NCBI GenBank assembly: GCA_039029315.1
Contig: JBCCGK010000027.1
Span: 1-64,000, forward strand
Source: JBCCCJ01 sp039029315
Lineage (GTDB): Bacteria; Bacteroidota; Bacteroidia; J057
DNA: 64,000 bases
Direction: 5' to 3'
A program made the position numbers and the translations under genes. Below, one piece after another: positions 1 to 8,548 of the stretch. Below the pieces are notes generated by a model that did not search any database, was not told where the DNA came from, and saw only the letters and a list, made by a program, of their open reading frames with translations. Numbering within the stretch: the stretch's first letter is position 1; the number at the start of each line of letters is the position of its first letter.

Positions 1-113
1 ATGAAAAACAAATCAAAATCAACTGGCAATTTTCTATCAAAACCGCGAGAACTAAACTCATTAAAAAATACCAAAAGGTGAATAATCTAAATGTGGAATG
101 TAAATAAACTTAT

Positions 114-530
114 GTTACGATGTACTTAGTACAGTGGAACATAAGTTTCTTATGGTTGTTCATGAACCCCCCTTTTCGCCTTTACGTCCCCCCTCAAGAG
201 GTGGGACTGGCAAGAATTTTCCTGCTTTTCAGCAGAAAAGGCCTTGTGCGAAGTCCCATTTGTAAGGGGACTGGTCAGTGCGAAGGGGTTCAATAAAACA
301 TCAAAAAACTTCGGTTACAATGTACTTAGTACGGTGGAACATAAGTTTCTTATGGTTTTCCCTGAACCCCCCTTTTCGCCTAATATCCCCCCTCAAGAGG
401 TGGGACTGGCAAGAATTTTCCTTCTTTTCAGCAGAAAAGGCCTTGTGCGAAGTCCCCTTGTCGAAGATTCCGATGTATCGGAAGGGGGTCTCGAAGGAAT
501 CACAAAATTTTTTTGTTACACTGTACTTAA
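114..530. repeat. 200-bp intergenic tandem repeat (two copies plus start of a third)
   Basis: Two direct copies begin at 114 and 314 with the landmark GTTAC-A/G-ATGTACTTAGTAC, and the landmark's first bases recur at 515, so the period is 200-201 bp. Shared blocks include GTGGAACATAAGTTTCTTATGG, the C-rich CCCCCTCAAGAGGTGGGACT stretch, and a small hairpin CTTTTC-AGCA-GAAAAG (about 227-240 and 427-440). The second copy ends with a further palindrome around 467-481 (TTCCGATGTATCGGAA). Open frames through the repeat (244-684 and 278-607, plus strand) read the same repeated DNA in two frames and are not credible genes. The rest of 1-573 (1-113 and 531-573) shows no gene or recognisable signal. Confidence 0.85.
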
Positions 531-573
531 CCTGGATATTGCCATTGATCCTGATGCTTGTTCAGGCATTGCT

Positions 574-1830
574 TTATTGCCCAATCAATCGATCCTCTTC
601 CTCTTGATCCCGAAGGACCAGAGACCGAATCTCTCCAAGACCTTCAAATCCGAATTGCACCCCACCAATTTGTCCTATATCTGAATGAAGGCGACGCTCA
701 AAGACAGATTCTCCATTGATATAGGTGTGAACTGTTGAGTCTTTGCTCACAACTTTAACCTGGGTCCATTCCTTGAGGTCCAGCCCAAACGCAGACAAAT
801 CATTATGTTTTCCTGATATCCTCTCCATATTCAGAAAAAAATTCAAATCTCCTACGCAACCGGGAATGCTAAACTGAAACCGATACACCTCTTTGGACCC
901 AATGATGGTCATCCAGGCACTCTGACACTTGCTGTTCTGGGTGGGGGTAGACAGTCGAAATTCTGCTTCGACAACAGCATCTCGACTATCTATGTGAGGA
1001 TTGGGGCTGAGGTGGGAAAGAAGTAGGATGGCAAAGGGATGTTTATTCATTTCCTCCAGCGTTTTTTCTCCTGCATAGACAGCCTCATCAATTCTCAATT
1101 GATCTTCCTGTACATACATCAGATCCGGTACATTTCCTCCAATAATTCCTTGCCAGCCTTTTGTCGGTATGTACAAATCTTTGGTTTTGATGATCTGCTC
1201 ATTCCTCACCAGTTTCGTCGTAAAATAGCCTGACTCATAGTAAGTAGCCGTTACCAGACCCTTGGATTTGTTCAGGGGAATTCTGTGACTTCTGTCCCAG
1301 GACTGCTGGATCTCCAGGGTGTCAAAAGGCACATCTCCAAGATCATACCGGAAGATTACCGTATTGGGATAGCCGCTTGTTACTTTTTCGAACTCAAATT
1401 GAATCGTCTCTCTTTCCGCTTCGGTCAATTCGTAGGGAACATCTACCAACTGAAGTTGGGACACCCAGAAGATGCTGATCAGGCCGATCCCAAGAAGACT
1501 CCATCTCAACCAGGGGGACTGGACAAGATGGACTGCTTCTGAGGGAGGGGATTTGACCTCTTTGGGCTGCTGATCTGTTTTGGTAAATACACGCCAACTG
1601 TCGTATCCGGCAAATTCAGACAAAATATCCAAAGTGCTGACACTTGGTTGTGAGCTCAATTTTGCTCTGCCCCACAGTCGTTTCAGAGTGGTAACACTCA
1701 ACTGTTTTTTTGTATTGGTAAAAATCAGTTCACTCAGTTCCTGAAAATCTCTGTTTGTCCAATTGCTTCGATCTCCCCAATCCAGTTGGCTGTCAATGGT
1801 ATGGGTAAGGTGTTCCAGTGAGTTATGCAT
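574..1830 (-). CDS. Membrane-anchored LamG-like protein with DNA-binding-like N-terminal domain
   Basis: A 418-residue protein of a type seen in Bacteroidota. Residues 1-85 form a compact helical domain (W-G-D-x-S-N-W-T near 19-26, then TLKRLWG and a SWRVF motif) that resembles small HTH-like N-terminal domains of membrane regulators. One hydrophobic segment at about 108-127 would anchor it in the inner membrane. The remainder is extracytoplasmic and beta-rich, and the last 150 residues look like a concanavalin/LamG sandwich. This suggests a sensor-like protein with a cytoplasmic head and an external ligand-binding tail, but the ligand is unknown. The start is the ATG at 1830; the divergent neighbour at 1948 also carries a LamG-like domain, which points to a common ligand class. 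The function is inferred, not shown. Confidence 0.75.
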   Translation of the reverse strand: MHNSLEHLTHTIDSQLDWGDRSNWTNRDFQELSELIFTNTKKQLSVTTLKRLWGRAKLSSQPSVSTLDILSEFAGYDSWRVFTKTDQQPKEVKSPPSEAVHLVQSPWLRWSLLGIGLISIFWVSQLQLVDVPYELTEAERETIQFEFEKVTSGYPNTVIFRYDLGDVPFDTLEIQQSWDRSHRIPLNKSKGLVTATYYESGYFTTKLVRNEQIIKTKDLYIPTKGWQGIIGGNVPDLMYVQEDQLRIDEAVYAGEKTLEEMNKHPFAILLLSHLSPNPHIDSRDAVVEAEFRLSTPTQNSKCQSAWMTIIGSKEVYRFQFSIPGCVGDLNFFLNMERISGKHNDLSAFGLDLKEWTQVKVVSKDSTVHTYINGESVFERRLHSDIGQIGGVQFGFEGLGEIRSLVLRDQEEEDRLIGQ

Positions 1831-1947
1831 AAAGGCAATTTAAGTGGTTTGTTATCAGTGGGTTATGAATATGAATAGGAATGAACAAATCTTGAACAAG
1901 ATACAATTTGTCCTCCTTCAATCAAGGAGTTAGGTTTCGGAAAAAAG

Positions 1948-3114
1948 ATGAAAATCATGAAAAAAGAAGCATTATTTGTAAGCCTGTTACTCTTGCTGAA
2001 TGTGCTCAGCTATGGTCAAAAAAATCAAACAAAGCTCTCCAGTGCCATGGAAATTCCTATGCAAGCTGGCCACTGGAGCTATGAGAGCGAGCAGGTAGAA
2101 TTCATCCAGCATATGGGAGTACAAGCCATGAAAACCTCAACTGGAGAGACGCCCGTCATTCTGAAAAACCATACATTTAAAGATGGCACAATTGAATTCG
2201 ATGTTGCATTATTGGAAGGAATATTTGTGACCCTCTATTTCCGTCGGGAGGACGCTGAGGAATCAGAGTGTTTTTATCTGCGAACTTATCGAGCAGGAAA
2301 TGCACAGGGATGGGATGCTGTCCAATATGCCTCTATCATCAAAGGCATTACCTTATGGGATCTGCAAGGGCACTATCAAAGCAACGCCACACTCCACAAC
2401 GAAGGATGGAATCACATCAAATTGGTCATCTCAGGCGATCAGATGTTGGCCTATGTCAATGATCTAAGCGAACCTGCTTTGGTCATTCCCAAGCTAGAGG
2501 GCAATAGTTCCAGTGGACATCTGGCCGTAGAAGGCAATGCCATTTTTGCCAATATGCGCATTCACGCTGATGCTGTCGAAGGATTGTCGCCCAAAGAAGG
2601 CTTGGATCTGACAAACAATGATGCACGATATCTGCGAGATTGGATGGTGAGTGAGCCTGTCGAATTTGATTTCGGTCAGGAGATCCTGAACAAGGATCTG
2701 CCGAATGATAGCAGTCGATGGTCCAGGATTACAGCTGAAAGATTGGGCTTGATCAACCTGACTAGGATATTTGGTGGTAGTAAGAGCCGGGACAGTCGCC
2801 GATTGTGCTGGCTCAAGACTTCTATTCAATCCAACAGAACACAAACACGACAACTGAATTTGGGCTTCAGTGATGAAGTCTGGGTGATTCTCAATGGTCA
2901 GTTGTTGTATGTTGACAAAAACTATTACGCTAATTTCATCATGAAACAGCCGGGAGGGCGATGCTCAGTGGAGAATACGATGTTTGAATTGCCATTGCAA
3001 GAGGGGAAAAATGAACTTTTGATTGGGGTAGGGAATTTTTTCTATGGCTGGGGCATTATTGCCCGCCTGGATATGGTAGAAGGTCTGGGGTTGTCTGAAC
3101 ATCTGGCGCCATAA
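1948..3114 (+). CDS. Secreted LamG-like (concanavalin-type) protein
   Basis: 388 residues with an N-terminal signal peptide (MKIMKKEALFVSLLLLLNVL, cleavage near SYGQ). Residues about 35-195 read as a DUF1080/LamG-like sandwich: a VILKNHTFKDGTIEFD strand, VTLYFRRED, a GWNHIKLVISG strand and a MLAYVND strand, the pattern of 3-keto-disaccharide-hydrolase-like folds. The C-terminal half (210-388) is another beta-rich module (VWVILNGQLLYVDKNYY, ELLIGVGNFFYGWGI), again sandwich-like. No C-terminal sorting domain and no lipobox were seen, so it is probably periplasmic. A carbohydrate-binding or hydrolytic role is possible but no catalytic residue can be named. It is divergent from the LamG-like membrane protein that starts at 1830, with 117 bp between. 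Confidence 0.75.
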   Translation: MKIMKKEALFVSLLLLLNVLSYGQKNQTKLSSAMEIPMQAGHWSYESEQVEFIQHMGVQAMKTSTGETPVILKNHTFKDGTIEFDVALLEGIFVTLYFRREDAEESECFYLRTYRAGNAQGWDAVQYASIIKGITLWDLQGHYQSNATLHNEGWNHIKLVISGDQMLAYVNDLSEPALVIPKLEGNSSSGHLAVEGNAIFANMRIHADAVEGLSPKEGLDLTNNDARYLRDWMVSEPVEFDFGQEILNKDLPNDSSRWSRITAERLGLINLTRIFGGSKSRDSRRLCWLKTSIQSNRTQTRQLNLGFSDEVWVILNGQLLYVDKNYYANFIMKQPGGRCSVENTMFELPLQEGKNELLIGVGNFFYGWGIIARLDMVEGLGLSEHLAP

Positions 3115-3287
3115 TTGGTTCAGAAAAAACCGGGAAGAAAATTGCAGGAATTAGATCAGGAATGGTCAAGCTGGCAGGTAATTTGTTTCTGTTAGGAATG
3201 TTGCCCTAAAGTATATGGTTTTTTTATGCAAAAAACTCTATTCCATAATTTGAAAATTCCTACCTTGCCGATTGAAAGAGTTCCTAT

Positions 3288-4574
3288 ATGAACCCTGGAG
3301 AAAGAGGATGGCTCAAACCCTTCATAGCTCACAAAAAGCACGCCTTAAGAATTCCTGCGGCAGACCCTTCTCTCCGTTTGATTCGCAAGGTGAGTGATAG
3401 CTATGAGTTTCTTTACAAACTCATTCAGCCGACTGGCTTGATGTATGGGCATCCTATTTCTTTCATTGGCACTCCACACCCTCTCAATCTTGAATGGTCT
3501 GAAAAGGATAAAATCAAGGTCCTGCTTGCTGAGGGCTATATTATGAGTGGTATGTACTTCCATTACGATTCTGACAAGGAAGTGATTCAGACTATGGAAG
3601 ATGTACTGACGGACATTCGGAATTTTTATCAGCACAATTATCCCCTCTTTGCCTCCTCATCCCGAAGCCTATTTGGCAAACGAACAGATACCATAGATCA
3701 GATCGAATACATTCTTGACCGTAGGATCAGTATTCGATATGACTGGCGAAATTTTTGGACAAGTTTTTTTCACAACAGTCTACTCTTCTTCGATCTCATC
3801 CTGTTTGTGCAATGGATGGAGCATCCTGTAGCTATTCCTGGCGAAACACAAAAAGTGAGGCGCCATAATCTGCGGCTGAACTTGCTTCGGGTCATCGCTG
3901 CAGCAGCTCATGCGGATTCGGAAGTCCAAACGGAAGAAAAAGAATTGTTTAACTACTTTCTTCATTCGGCCAACCTCCCGCAAAGTGAGAAGAAGCGTGC
4001 GGCTAATTTTATTGTGGAAGGAATCAAATTGGACGATCTTGACTTACAGGATCTTCATAGCTGGATTTTGAAGAAATATTTTTTGGAATTGGCGATTCTG
4101 ACAACCTGGTCGAACCGATCTGTGTCAGACAAGGAAGAGATTTTTATTCGAAAACTGGCCCATCAACTAGATCTGACACTGGATGATCTCGAACAAAGTA
4201 CACTCTCTGTGAGAAAATTTGTGATGGCTTGCTGGGATCAGGTGCATTATCTGCAAATCAAGCAAAACTATCGGATTGTCAGTGAGCGCATGTTGGGGCG
4301 AATGCGGACCATTGTCAAAAAGAATCAACGATTGGTCAGCCAGGAAATCCAGGAGAGTAAAGAATTGGTGACCTTATTGCGGAAATCCCGCACACAGAAT
4401 CTGTCTCCCAACGAAAAGGAAAAAGTCAGGGATCAACTGCTGGATATTCTCAGGACGATTCCAACTTTCGCCATCTTTCTGCTCCCTTTTGGTTCTTTGA
4501 CCTTGCCACTCCTGCTGAAAATCATTCCCAAGCACGTCTTATATCCCAGCAGTTTTCGGGAAAATGAAATATAA
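3288..4574 (+). CDS. TerB-like / LETM1-like protein
   Basis: 428 residues with no signal peptide. The middle (about 195-300) reads as a TerB-like helical domain: LRVIAAAAHADSEVQTEEKE, followed by acidic helices and SDKEEIFIRKLA. The last 60 residues (DQLLDILRTIPTFAIFLLPFG..LPLLLKIIPKHVLYPSSF) match the LETM1-like membrane-associated segment, in which a hydrophobic helix precedes a PS-F motif. The family is usually called LETM1-related or TerB-family; its bacterial role is poorly known and ion or membrane homeostasis is only an inference. It converges on the gene ending at 4580 with a 5-bp gap. A weak promoter-like TACCTTGC lies at 3261-3268, one base short of the consensus. Confidence 0.75.
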   Translation: MNPGERGWLKPFIAHKKHALRIPAADPSLRLIRKVSDSYEFLYKLIQPTGLMYGHPISFIGTPHPLNLEWSEKDKIKVLLAEGYIMSGMYFHYDSDKEVIQTMEDVLTDIRNFYQHNYPLFASSSRSLFGKRTDTIDQIEYILDRRISIRYDWRNFWTSFFHNSLLFFDLILFVQWMEHPVAIPGETQKVRRHNLRLNLLRVIAAAAHADSEVQTEEKELFNYFLHSANLPQSEKKRAANFIVEGIKLDDLDLQDLHSWILKKYFLELAILTTWSNRSVSDKEEIFIRKLAHQLDLTLDDLEQSTLSVRKFVMACWDQVHYLQIKQNYRIVSERMLGRMRTIVKKNQRLVSQEIQESKELVTLLRKSRTQNLSPNEKEKVRDQLLDILRTIPTFAIFLLPFGSLTLPLLLKIIPKHVLYPSSFRENEI

Positions 4575-4579
4575 TCCTC

Positions 4580-5179
4580 CTACTCAGACATTTCTTCCCA
4601 ACTGTCCAGACATTGCCTGAGTTCATGCAAGGGCCGTTGATATCCACTCCAAATCAAGCCTCCCATGATGAGGTATGCAATGAGACAAACATATAAGAGT
4701 CCCCAGCCTGTGAGGCCAATCATCAAACTCAAGTCCGGTGGGTTGATCAATGATATGCCCAACAAAGCAAGTGGCAGGAAGATCATCAAGCCAATCAGTT
4801 CGACCCTCATCCGTCTTTTTATTTGCCTGATCATCTGGAGAAGTCGCGCCCTCAAAGGAGTCCCGGCCGTGTCAAACCTTAGTCTATACTTGAGCAAAAA
4901 CACGAACCCGATGATGACAGCATATATCAGAAAAAGCTCCAACCCAGCTATCCACTTGTTCGGATAGGAGATTGCCTCCAGGATCATCCACCATAATCCT
5001 GCGCCAAGTACCAATTCAAACAAGGCATAGAACAATATCTCCCGATTGTTGCGATGAATGAAGGAATCAATATATTGGATATTGGTTGTCAAGACTTTCT
5101 GTAGTTCTTCCCTTGATTTAATCGGAGCATGCTTTGGATCGGATTGTTTCCATAAATGAGATAGTTCATCGAGGCTCAT
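4580..5179 (-). CDS. Four-helix membrane protein, probable partner of the ECF sigma factor
   Basis: 199 residues. About 55 cytoplasmic residues (LSHLWKQSDPKHAPIKSREE) are followed by four hydrophobic segments at about 43-65, 73-93, 122-142 and 148-172, and a short cytoplasmic tail. The start codon at 5179 overlaps the 3' end of the sigma gene by 14 bp, so the two are almost certainly translationally coupled. In Bacteroidota many ECF sigma factors are followed by membrane proteins that act as anti-sigma factors, and the soluble head fits such a role. No zinc-binding HxxxCxxC motif is present, so it is not a classical ZAS-domain anti-sigma factor. The regulatory role is inferred from context. 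Confidence 0.75.
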   Translation of the reverse strand: MSLDELSHLWKQSDPKHAPIKSREELQKVLTTNIQYIDSFIHRNNREILFYALFELVLGAGLWWMILEAISYPNKWIAGLELFLIYAVIIGFVFLLKYRLRFDTAGTPLRARLLQMIRQIKRRMRVELIGLMIFLPLALLGISLINPPDLSLMIGLTGWGLLYVCLIAYLIMGGLIWSGYQRPLHELRQCLDSWEEMSE

Positions 5180-5651
5180 GGGTTTGTTTTATTAGGATGG
5201 ATTTTAATTTTTTCTTGATTCTATTCAGTCTTACTCCCACATTGGAGGAAGATACTTGCATGATTTCAGCGATTTCCTGATAGCTGTGGTTGTCCAACTG
5301 AAGCAGAAGGATCGCCTTGTCAATCTTGTCTAGATGAGAAATTGCTTCGTACAATTCGTCTTCATGTGAGGCATTTGTCTCTGGAATATGTTCATCTTTT
5401 TTACTAAGGGATTGGAAGACAGGCCTTCTTTTGCTTCGCCGAAGCTGGGTGATGGCAGTATTGAGGGCCACGCGATACATCCAGGTAGAGAAGGTCAAGG
5501 TCTGATCAAAGCGAGCATAGGAGCGCCACAATTGCAACACGATCTCCTGAAACAGGTCTTCCCGATCTTCCTCCAGACGCACATACATGCGACATACTTT
5601 GTGTATGATTCCCTGATGTTGATCGATTCGTGCCAAAAACTCCTGTTCCAT
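5166..5651 (-). CDS. RNA polymerase sigma-70 factor, ECF type
   Basis: 161 residues, the usual ECF length. Region 2 spans about 10-80 (EDLFQEIVLQLWRSYARFD, then FSTWMYRVALNTAI) and region 4 about 105-158 (LDKIDKAILLLQLDNHSYQE followed by an HTH, IAEIMQVSSSNVGVRLNRIKKKL). The ATG at 5651 is the natural start. A TATTTTTG that fits the Bacteroidota -7 consensus lies on the minus strand at 5684-5677, 26 bp upstream, but no good -33 element is seen. Coupled to the membrane protein that follows with 14 bp overlap. The target regulon cannot be read from the sequence. Confidence 0.93.
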   Translation of the reverse strand: MEQEFLARIDQHQGIIHKVCRMYVRLEEDREDLFQEIVLQLWRSYARFDQTLTFSTWMYRVALNTAITQLRRSKRRPVFQSLSKKDEHIPETNASHEDELYEAISHLDKIDKAILLLQLDNHSYQEIAEIMQVSSSNVGVRLNRIKKKLKSILIKQTHEPR

Positions 5652-5718
5652 TCACCTAGTGATTCGCAGAAGCAAGCAAAAATATTACATCACTCAAAAA
5701 AAACTCCCATCTTCCCTG

Positions 5719-5726
5719 TACCTTTG
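5719..5726 (+). promoter_or_regulatory. Bacteroidota -7 element TACCTTTG
   Basis: TACCTTTG fits TAnnTTTG exactly and sits 21 bp before the ATG of the ferredoxin reductase gene at 5748, so the leader would be short (about 10-15 nt). No TTG is found at the right distance upstream, so the -33 part is weak or missing. Confidence 0.5.
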
Positions 5727-5747
5727 GATGATTATGAACAGTAAAAA

Positions 5748-6809
5748 ATGTTGAAAACGTATATTCTTCCCCTGACCGAACTGATTCACGAAACCGAAGA
5801 TGCTGCAACCCTTGTCTTTGAACAAGGCCTCGTTGATCGAATTTCCTATTACTCCGGCCAATACATCACCCTCAAAGTGATGATTGATGGAGAAACGTTT
5901 TATCGCTCCTATTCCTTGAGTAGCACCCCTCGATTAGATAGATTTTTGGCGATTACCATCAAGCGGGTAAAAGGAGGAATGGTTTCCAATTATGTGCTGG
6001 ATCACTTTCAGGCAGGAAGACTGGTGGAGTTTCTGGCGCCGGCAGGGAATTTTTATCTGGAAACAGTGACCAAAAATCAACGTCATGTTGTTTTGATCGG
6101 AGCAGGAAGTGGTATCACACCTTTGATGTCGATGATCAGAGGGGTATTGTTTCACGAACCCCAAAGCACGGTTTCCCTGATTTATGCGAATCGGAAGGAA
6201 GAGGACATTATTTTTCGGGAACGATTGACTGCTCTCTCTGTCAAGTTCCCGGATCGCTTATTTGTGCAGCAAATTTTGAGTCAACCGGAATCGCCCCCCT
6301 CTGGCAACAGCTTGACTGGAAGAATAAATCCCACGAATGTTGGATCAATCCTAACGCCAATAGTAGAGCGCTCAGCTCTCCCTGCTTCTTTCTGGCTGTG
6401 TGGCCCGAATGGTCTGATGGAGACCGTTCGACAAGGACTTCAACAGCTAGGAATGTCTTCCTCAGACATTCATCAAGAGCGATTTGTGGCGGATGAGGAG
6501 ATGCAAAAAAAACAGACCGCTGGCCATGGCCCTACCCGAATGGTTCGATTGATTCGCGCCGACAAAACCATAGAAATTCAAGTCCCCTATGGAACTACTG
6601 TCCTGGAAGCAGCACTTGCACAAGGGCAGGATCTTCCCTATTCCTGCAAACGGGGAATTTGTTCCACCTGCATGGCTGATTTGGAAGATGGCAAAGTGGA
6701 GATGGACAATCCTGAATCCTTGTTGCCATTTGAGATTGAGATGGGCAAGGTGTTGGTGTGCCAATGTCATCCCTTATCTGATGATGTTCGTATCCGTATC
6801 GGTGGATAA
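5748..6809 (+). CDS. 2Fe-2S/FAD oxidoreductase, PaaE-like ferredoxin-NADP reductase
   Basis: 353 residues in three modules. The FAD domain (1-105) has RSYSLSS (53-59), which binds the flavin. The NAD(P)-binding domain (110-250) has GAGSGITPLMSMI (118-130) and a CGPNGLM motif. The C-terminal plant-type 2Fe-2S ferredoxin domain (about 265-353) has C300, C305, C308 and C338 as cluster ligands in CxxxxCxxC...C spacing. This is the domain order of PaaE and of oxygenase reductases: NAD(P)H electrons pass through FAD and the iron-sulfur cluster to a partner oxygenase. No oxygenase is in the window, so the partner is unknown; fatty-acid desaturase or hydroxylase partners are common for such Bacteroidota proteins. 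It stands alone and converges with the membrane protein at 6879. Confidence 0.93.
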   Translation: MLKTYILPLTELIHETEDAATLVFEQGLVDRISYYSGQYITLKVMIDGETFYRSYSLSSTPRLDRFLAITIKRVKGGMVSNYVLDHFQAGRLVEFLAPAGNFYLETVTKNQRHVVLIGAGSGITPLMSMIRGVLFHEPQSTVSLIYANRKEEDIIFRERLTALSVKFPDRLFVQQILSQPESPPSGNSLTGRINPTNVGSILTPIVERSALPASFWLCGPNGLMETVRQGLQQLGMSSSDIHQERFVADEEMQKKQTAGHGPTRMVRLIRADKTIEIQVPYGTTVLEAALAQGQDLPYSCKRGICSTCMADLEDGKVEMDNPESLLPFEIEMGKVLVCQCHPLSDDVRIRIGG

Positions 6810-6878
6810 TGCTTGGAGGAAGGCAGCCTTATGGATTTGGTATACAGCCGTCCAACTCAGACTCGCATGAACTTGCCC

Positions 6879-8489
6879 TCATCGACTCAACACCCGATAA
6901 TACCATGCATCCAGCTTTCCGACATATTGCCAAAACAAGGCATCTTCCGGGAGGTGGACACCTGCCTCACAAGGAGCTTCTATGTCCCGGATACTGTTTG
7001 TCGCTGTGAGGGAAGAATAGGAAGCCCCTTCTCTCAGCAAGGTATGCCGAATAAAGACATAGCCGGGCAGGGAAGGTGGAATCGCTTCAACAAGGGAAGG
7101 AGCCATTTGTACGACTGGGTAAGCAAGATTTTTGACGATTTCCTGAAGTGGGACCAGAGACCCGATCCCAAGACAGACCAGCAAGACCAGTCTTAGTGTG
7201 CTTGTTCTGGGAATGGCAGTCAAGCTCCTGCCAATAAGGATGCACATCCACAATACTGGCGGTCCACTCACCCGCAAAGAGACATCATTGTAGCGTCCGA
7301 TTCGATAGAAAAGAATCACTGTAAGCAATCCAAGCACTGCCCACATCCAAAAACGGTCTTCCTTCGATCCTCCGTTTTGTTTGTTGAGAAGGAGAAGCAA
7401 CAGCCCGAATATTCCAAATTCTCCCAGCCCAAAATAAAGAAGACTGACCCCCCAGCCCGGTTTGGCAGCATATTCCCACACGAAGCCATTGTAAGCCAAA
7501 GGTGGATGTGCCCCATAGTAAGCAGCCATTATGCCCACCCATAGCAAGGGCGGGAGGAGGTTGTGCCAACTGATTGCAGGTCGAATCCCGGCCTTGATCA
7601 CAGCAATCCCAACCAATCCGGCCAGACCCAAAAAAATAAAGGGAGACCAGAAGAGGGTCAAGGCAAGGATGAATCCCACATGTTTGAGGCATTGTCGATT
7701 CAGGATCTCGTGCATACACCATGCAGCGGCCAGCCATCCGCTGATCGCGTGTTGGGGTGCCCAGCCCAACTGACTCATATGCCCCGGATAATTGTGTCCC
7801 AACCCCCATTGCTCAGGAAGTTGGCAATCTACGGTCAGTGCCATCGGATAGGGGAGGGCCGTACCGAAGAATCCGACATCCCATGCTCTAAAAAGATTTT
7901 CGATCACATCGAGGCCACCAAAACAAATGAATAAGCCCATGGCCAATATCGGACGCGCAGGAAGCAGACGACAGATCCATAGCAAGGCGAGTGCGATCCC
8001 CAACCAGCCCCATAGAAATGAACATACTTCCAGACCTGCAGGATTGACAATGGATGCAAGACCTGCAGCTACCAGATAATATCCCAAATAGTAAGAGAGG
8101 AAATAGGGCTCTTCATTACAATCCTCGTCTACCACCGGCCATGATTGATGCAGCAGGTCGTGATAAATCAGGTTATGTTTTTGATAATCTTCCCGCTGAT
8201 AGGACAATCCCCCAATACCTGAGCAAATGCTTAATAGCAATGATAAGATAAGGACCGAGGAGAGAATGCGGCTTGAAGGCAGTTTGTTGTGCCACGGTAG
8301 CCCATCTTGAGTCTTCCCAAACATACACCAACTACCCCAGATCCATAGGAGAGTCATTGGGAGTCCGACATATAGGCGTAACCAACCCAAGCAAAAGAGG
8401 AGATGTGGAAGCAATAGATATATCAGGCTCAGAAGCTCCAGGGAAGGATAGGTGGACAGCTTCGAAACAGGACCTTTCTCTATAGACAT
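6879..8489 (-). CDS. Polytopic membrane protein, possible GT-C-like
   Basis: 536 residues with roughly 11-13 hydrophobic segments spread over 15-455, followed by a short C-terminal soluble tail with two cysteines. Large loops carry aromatic and acidic residues (for example VVDEDCNEEPYFLSYYLG near residues 118-135). This pattern resembles GT-C-fold integral-membrane glycosyltransferases or mannosyltransferase-like proteins, but no diagnostic DxD or ExD was identified with confidence in the first loop, so I leave it as a polytopic membrane protein. It is transcribed opposite to the ferredoxin reductase and in the same direction as the MerR regulator, 59 bp downstream of it. Its substrate is unknown. 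Confidence 0.7.
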   Translation of the reverse strand: MSIEKGPVSKLSTYPSLELLSLIYLLLPHLLFCLGWLRLYVGLPMTLLWIWGSWCMFGKTQDGLPWHNKLPSSRILSSVLILSLLLSICSGIGGLSYQREDYQKHNLIYHDLLHQSWPVVDEDCNEEPYFLSYYLGYYLVAAGLASIVNPAGLEVCSFLWGWLGIALALLWICRLLPARPILAMGLFICFGGLDVIENLFRAWDVGFFGTALPYPMALTVDCQLPEQWGLGHNYPGHMSQLGWAPQHAISGWLAAAWCMHEILNRQCLKHVGFILALTLFWSPFIFLGLAGLVGIAVIKAGIRPAISWHNLLPPLLWVGIMAAYYGAHPPLAYNGFVWEYAAKPGWGVSLLYFGLGEFGIFGLLLLLLNKQNGGSKEDRFWMWAVLGLLTVILFYRIGRYNDVSLRVSGPPVLWMCILIGRSLTAIPRTSTLRLVLLVCLGIGSLVPLQEIVKNLAYPVVQMAPSLVEAIPPSLPGYVFIRHTLLREGASYSSLTATNSIRDIEAPCEAGVHLPEDALFWQYVGKLDAWYYRVLSR

Positions 8490-8548
8490 ATCGTTTTGTG
8501 CATGGAGCTACAAACTTATGATATGTCTACCCCATTCACAAAAGCTGA

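Noticed and set aside
244..684. Plus-strand open frame in the 200-bp tandem repeat
   Set aside because: It reads repeated non-coding DNA; another overlapping frame at 278-607 covers the same copy in a second phase, so neither is convincing.
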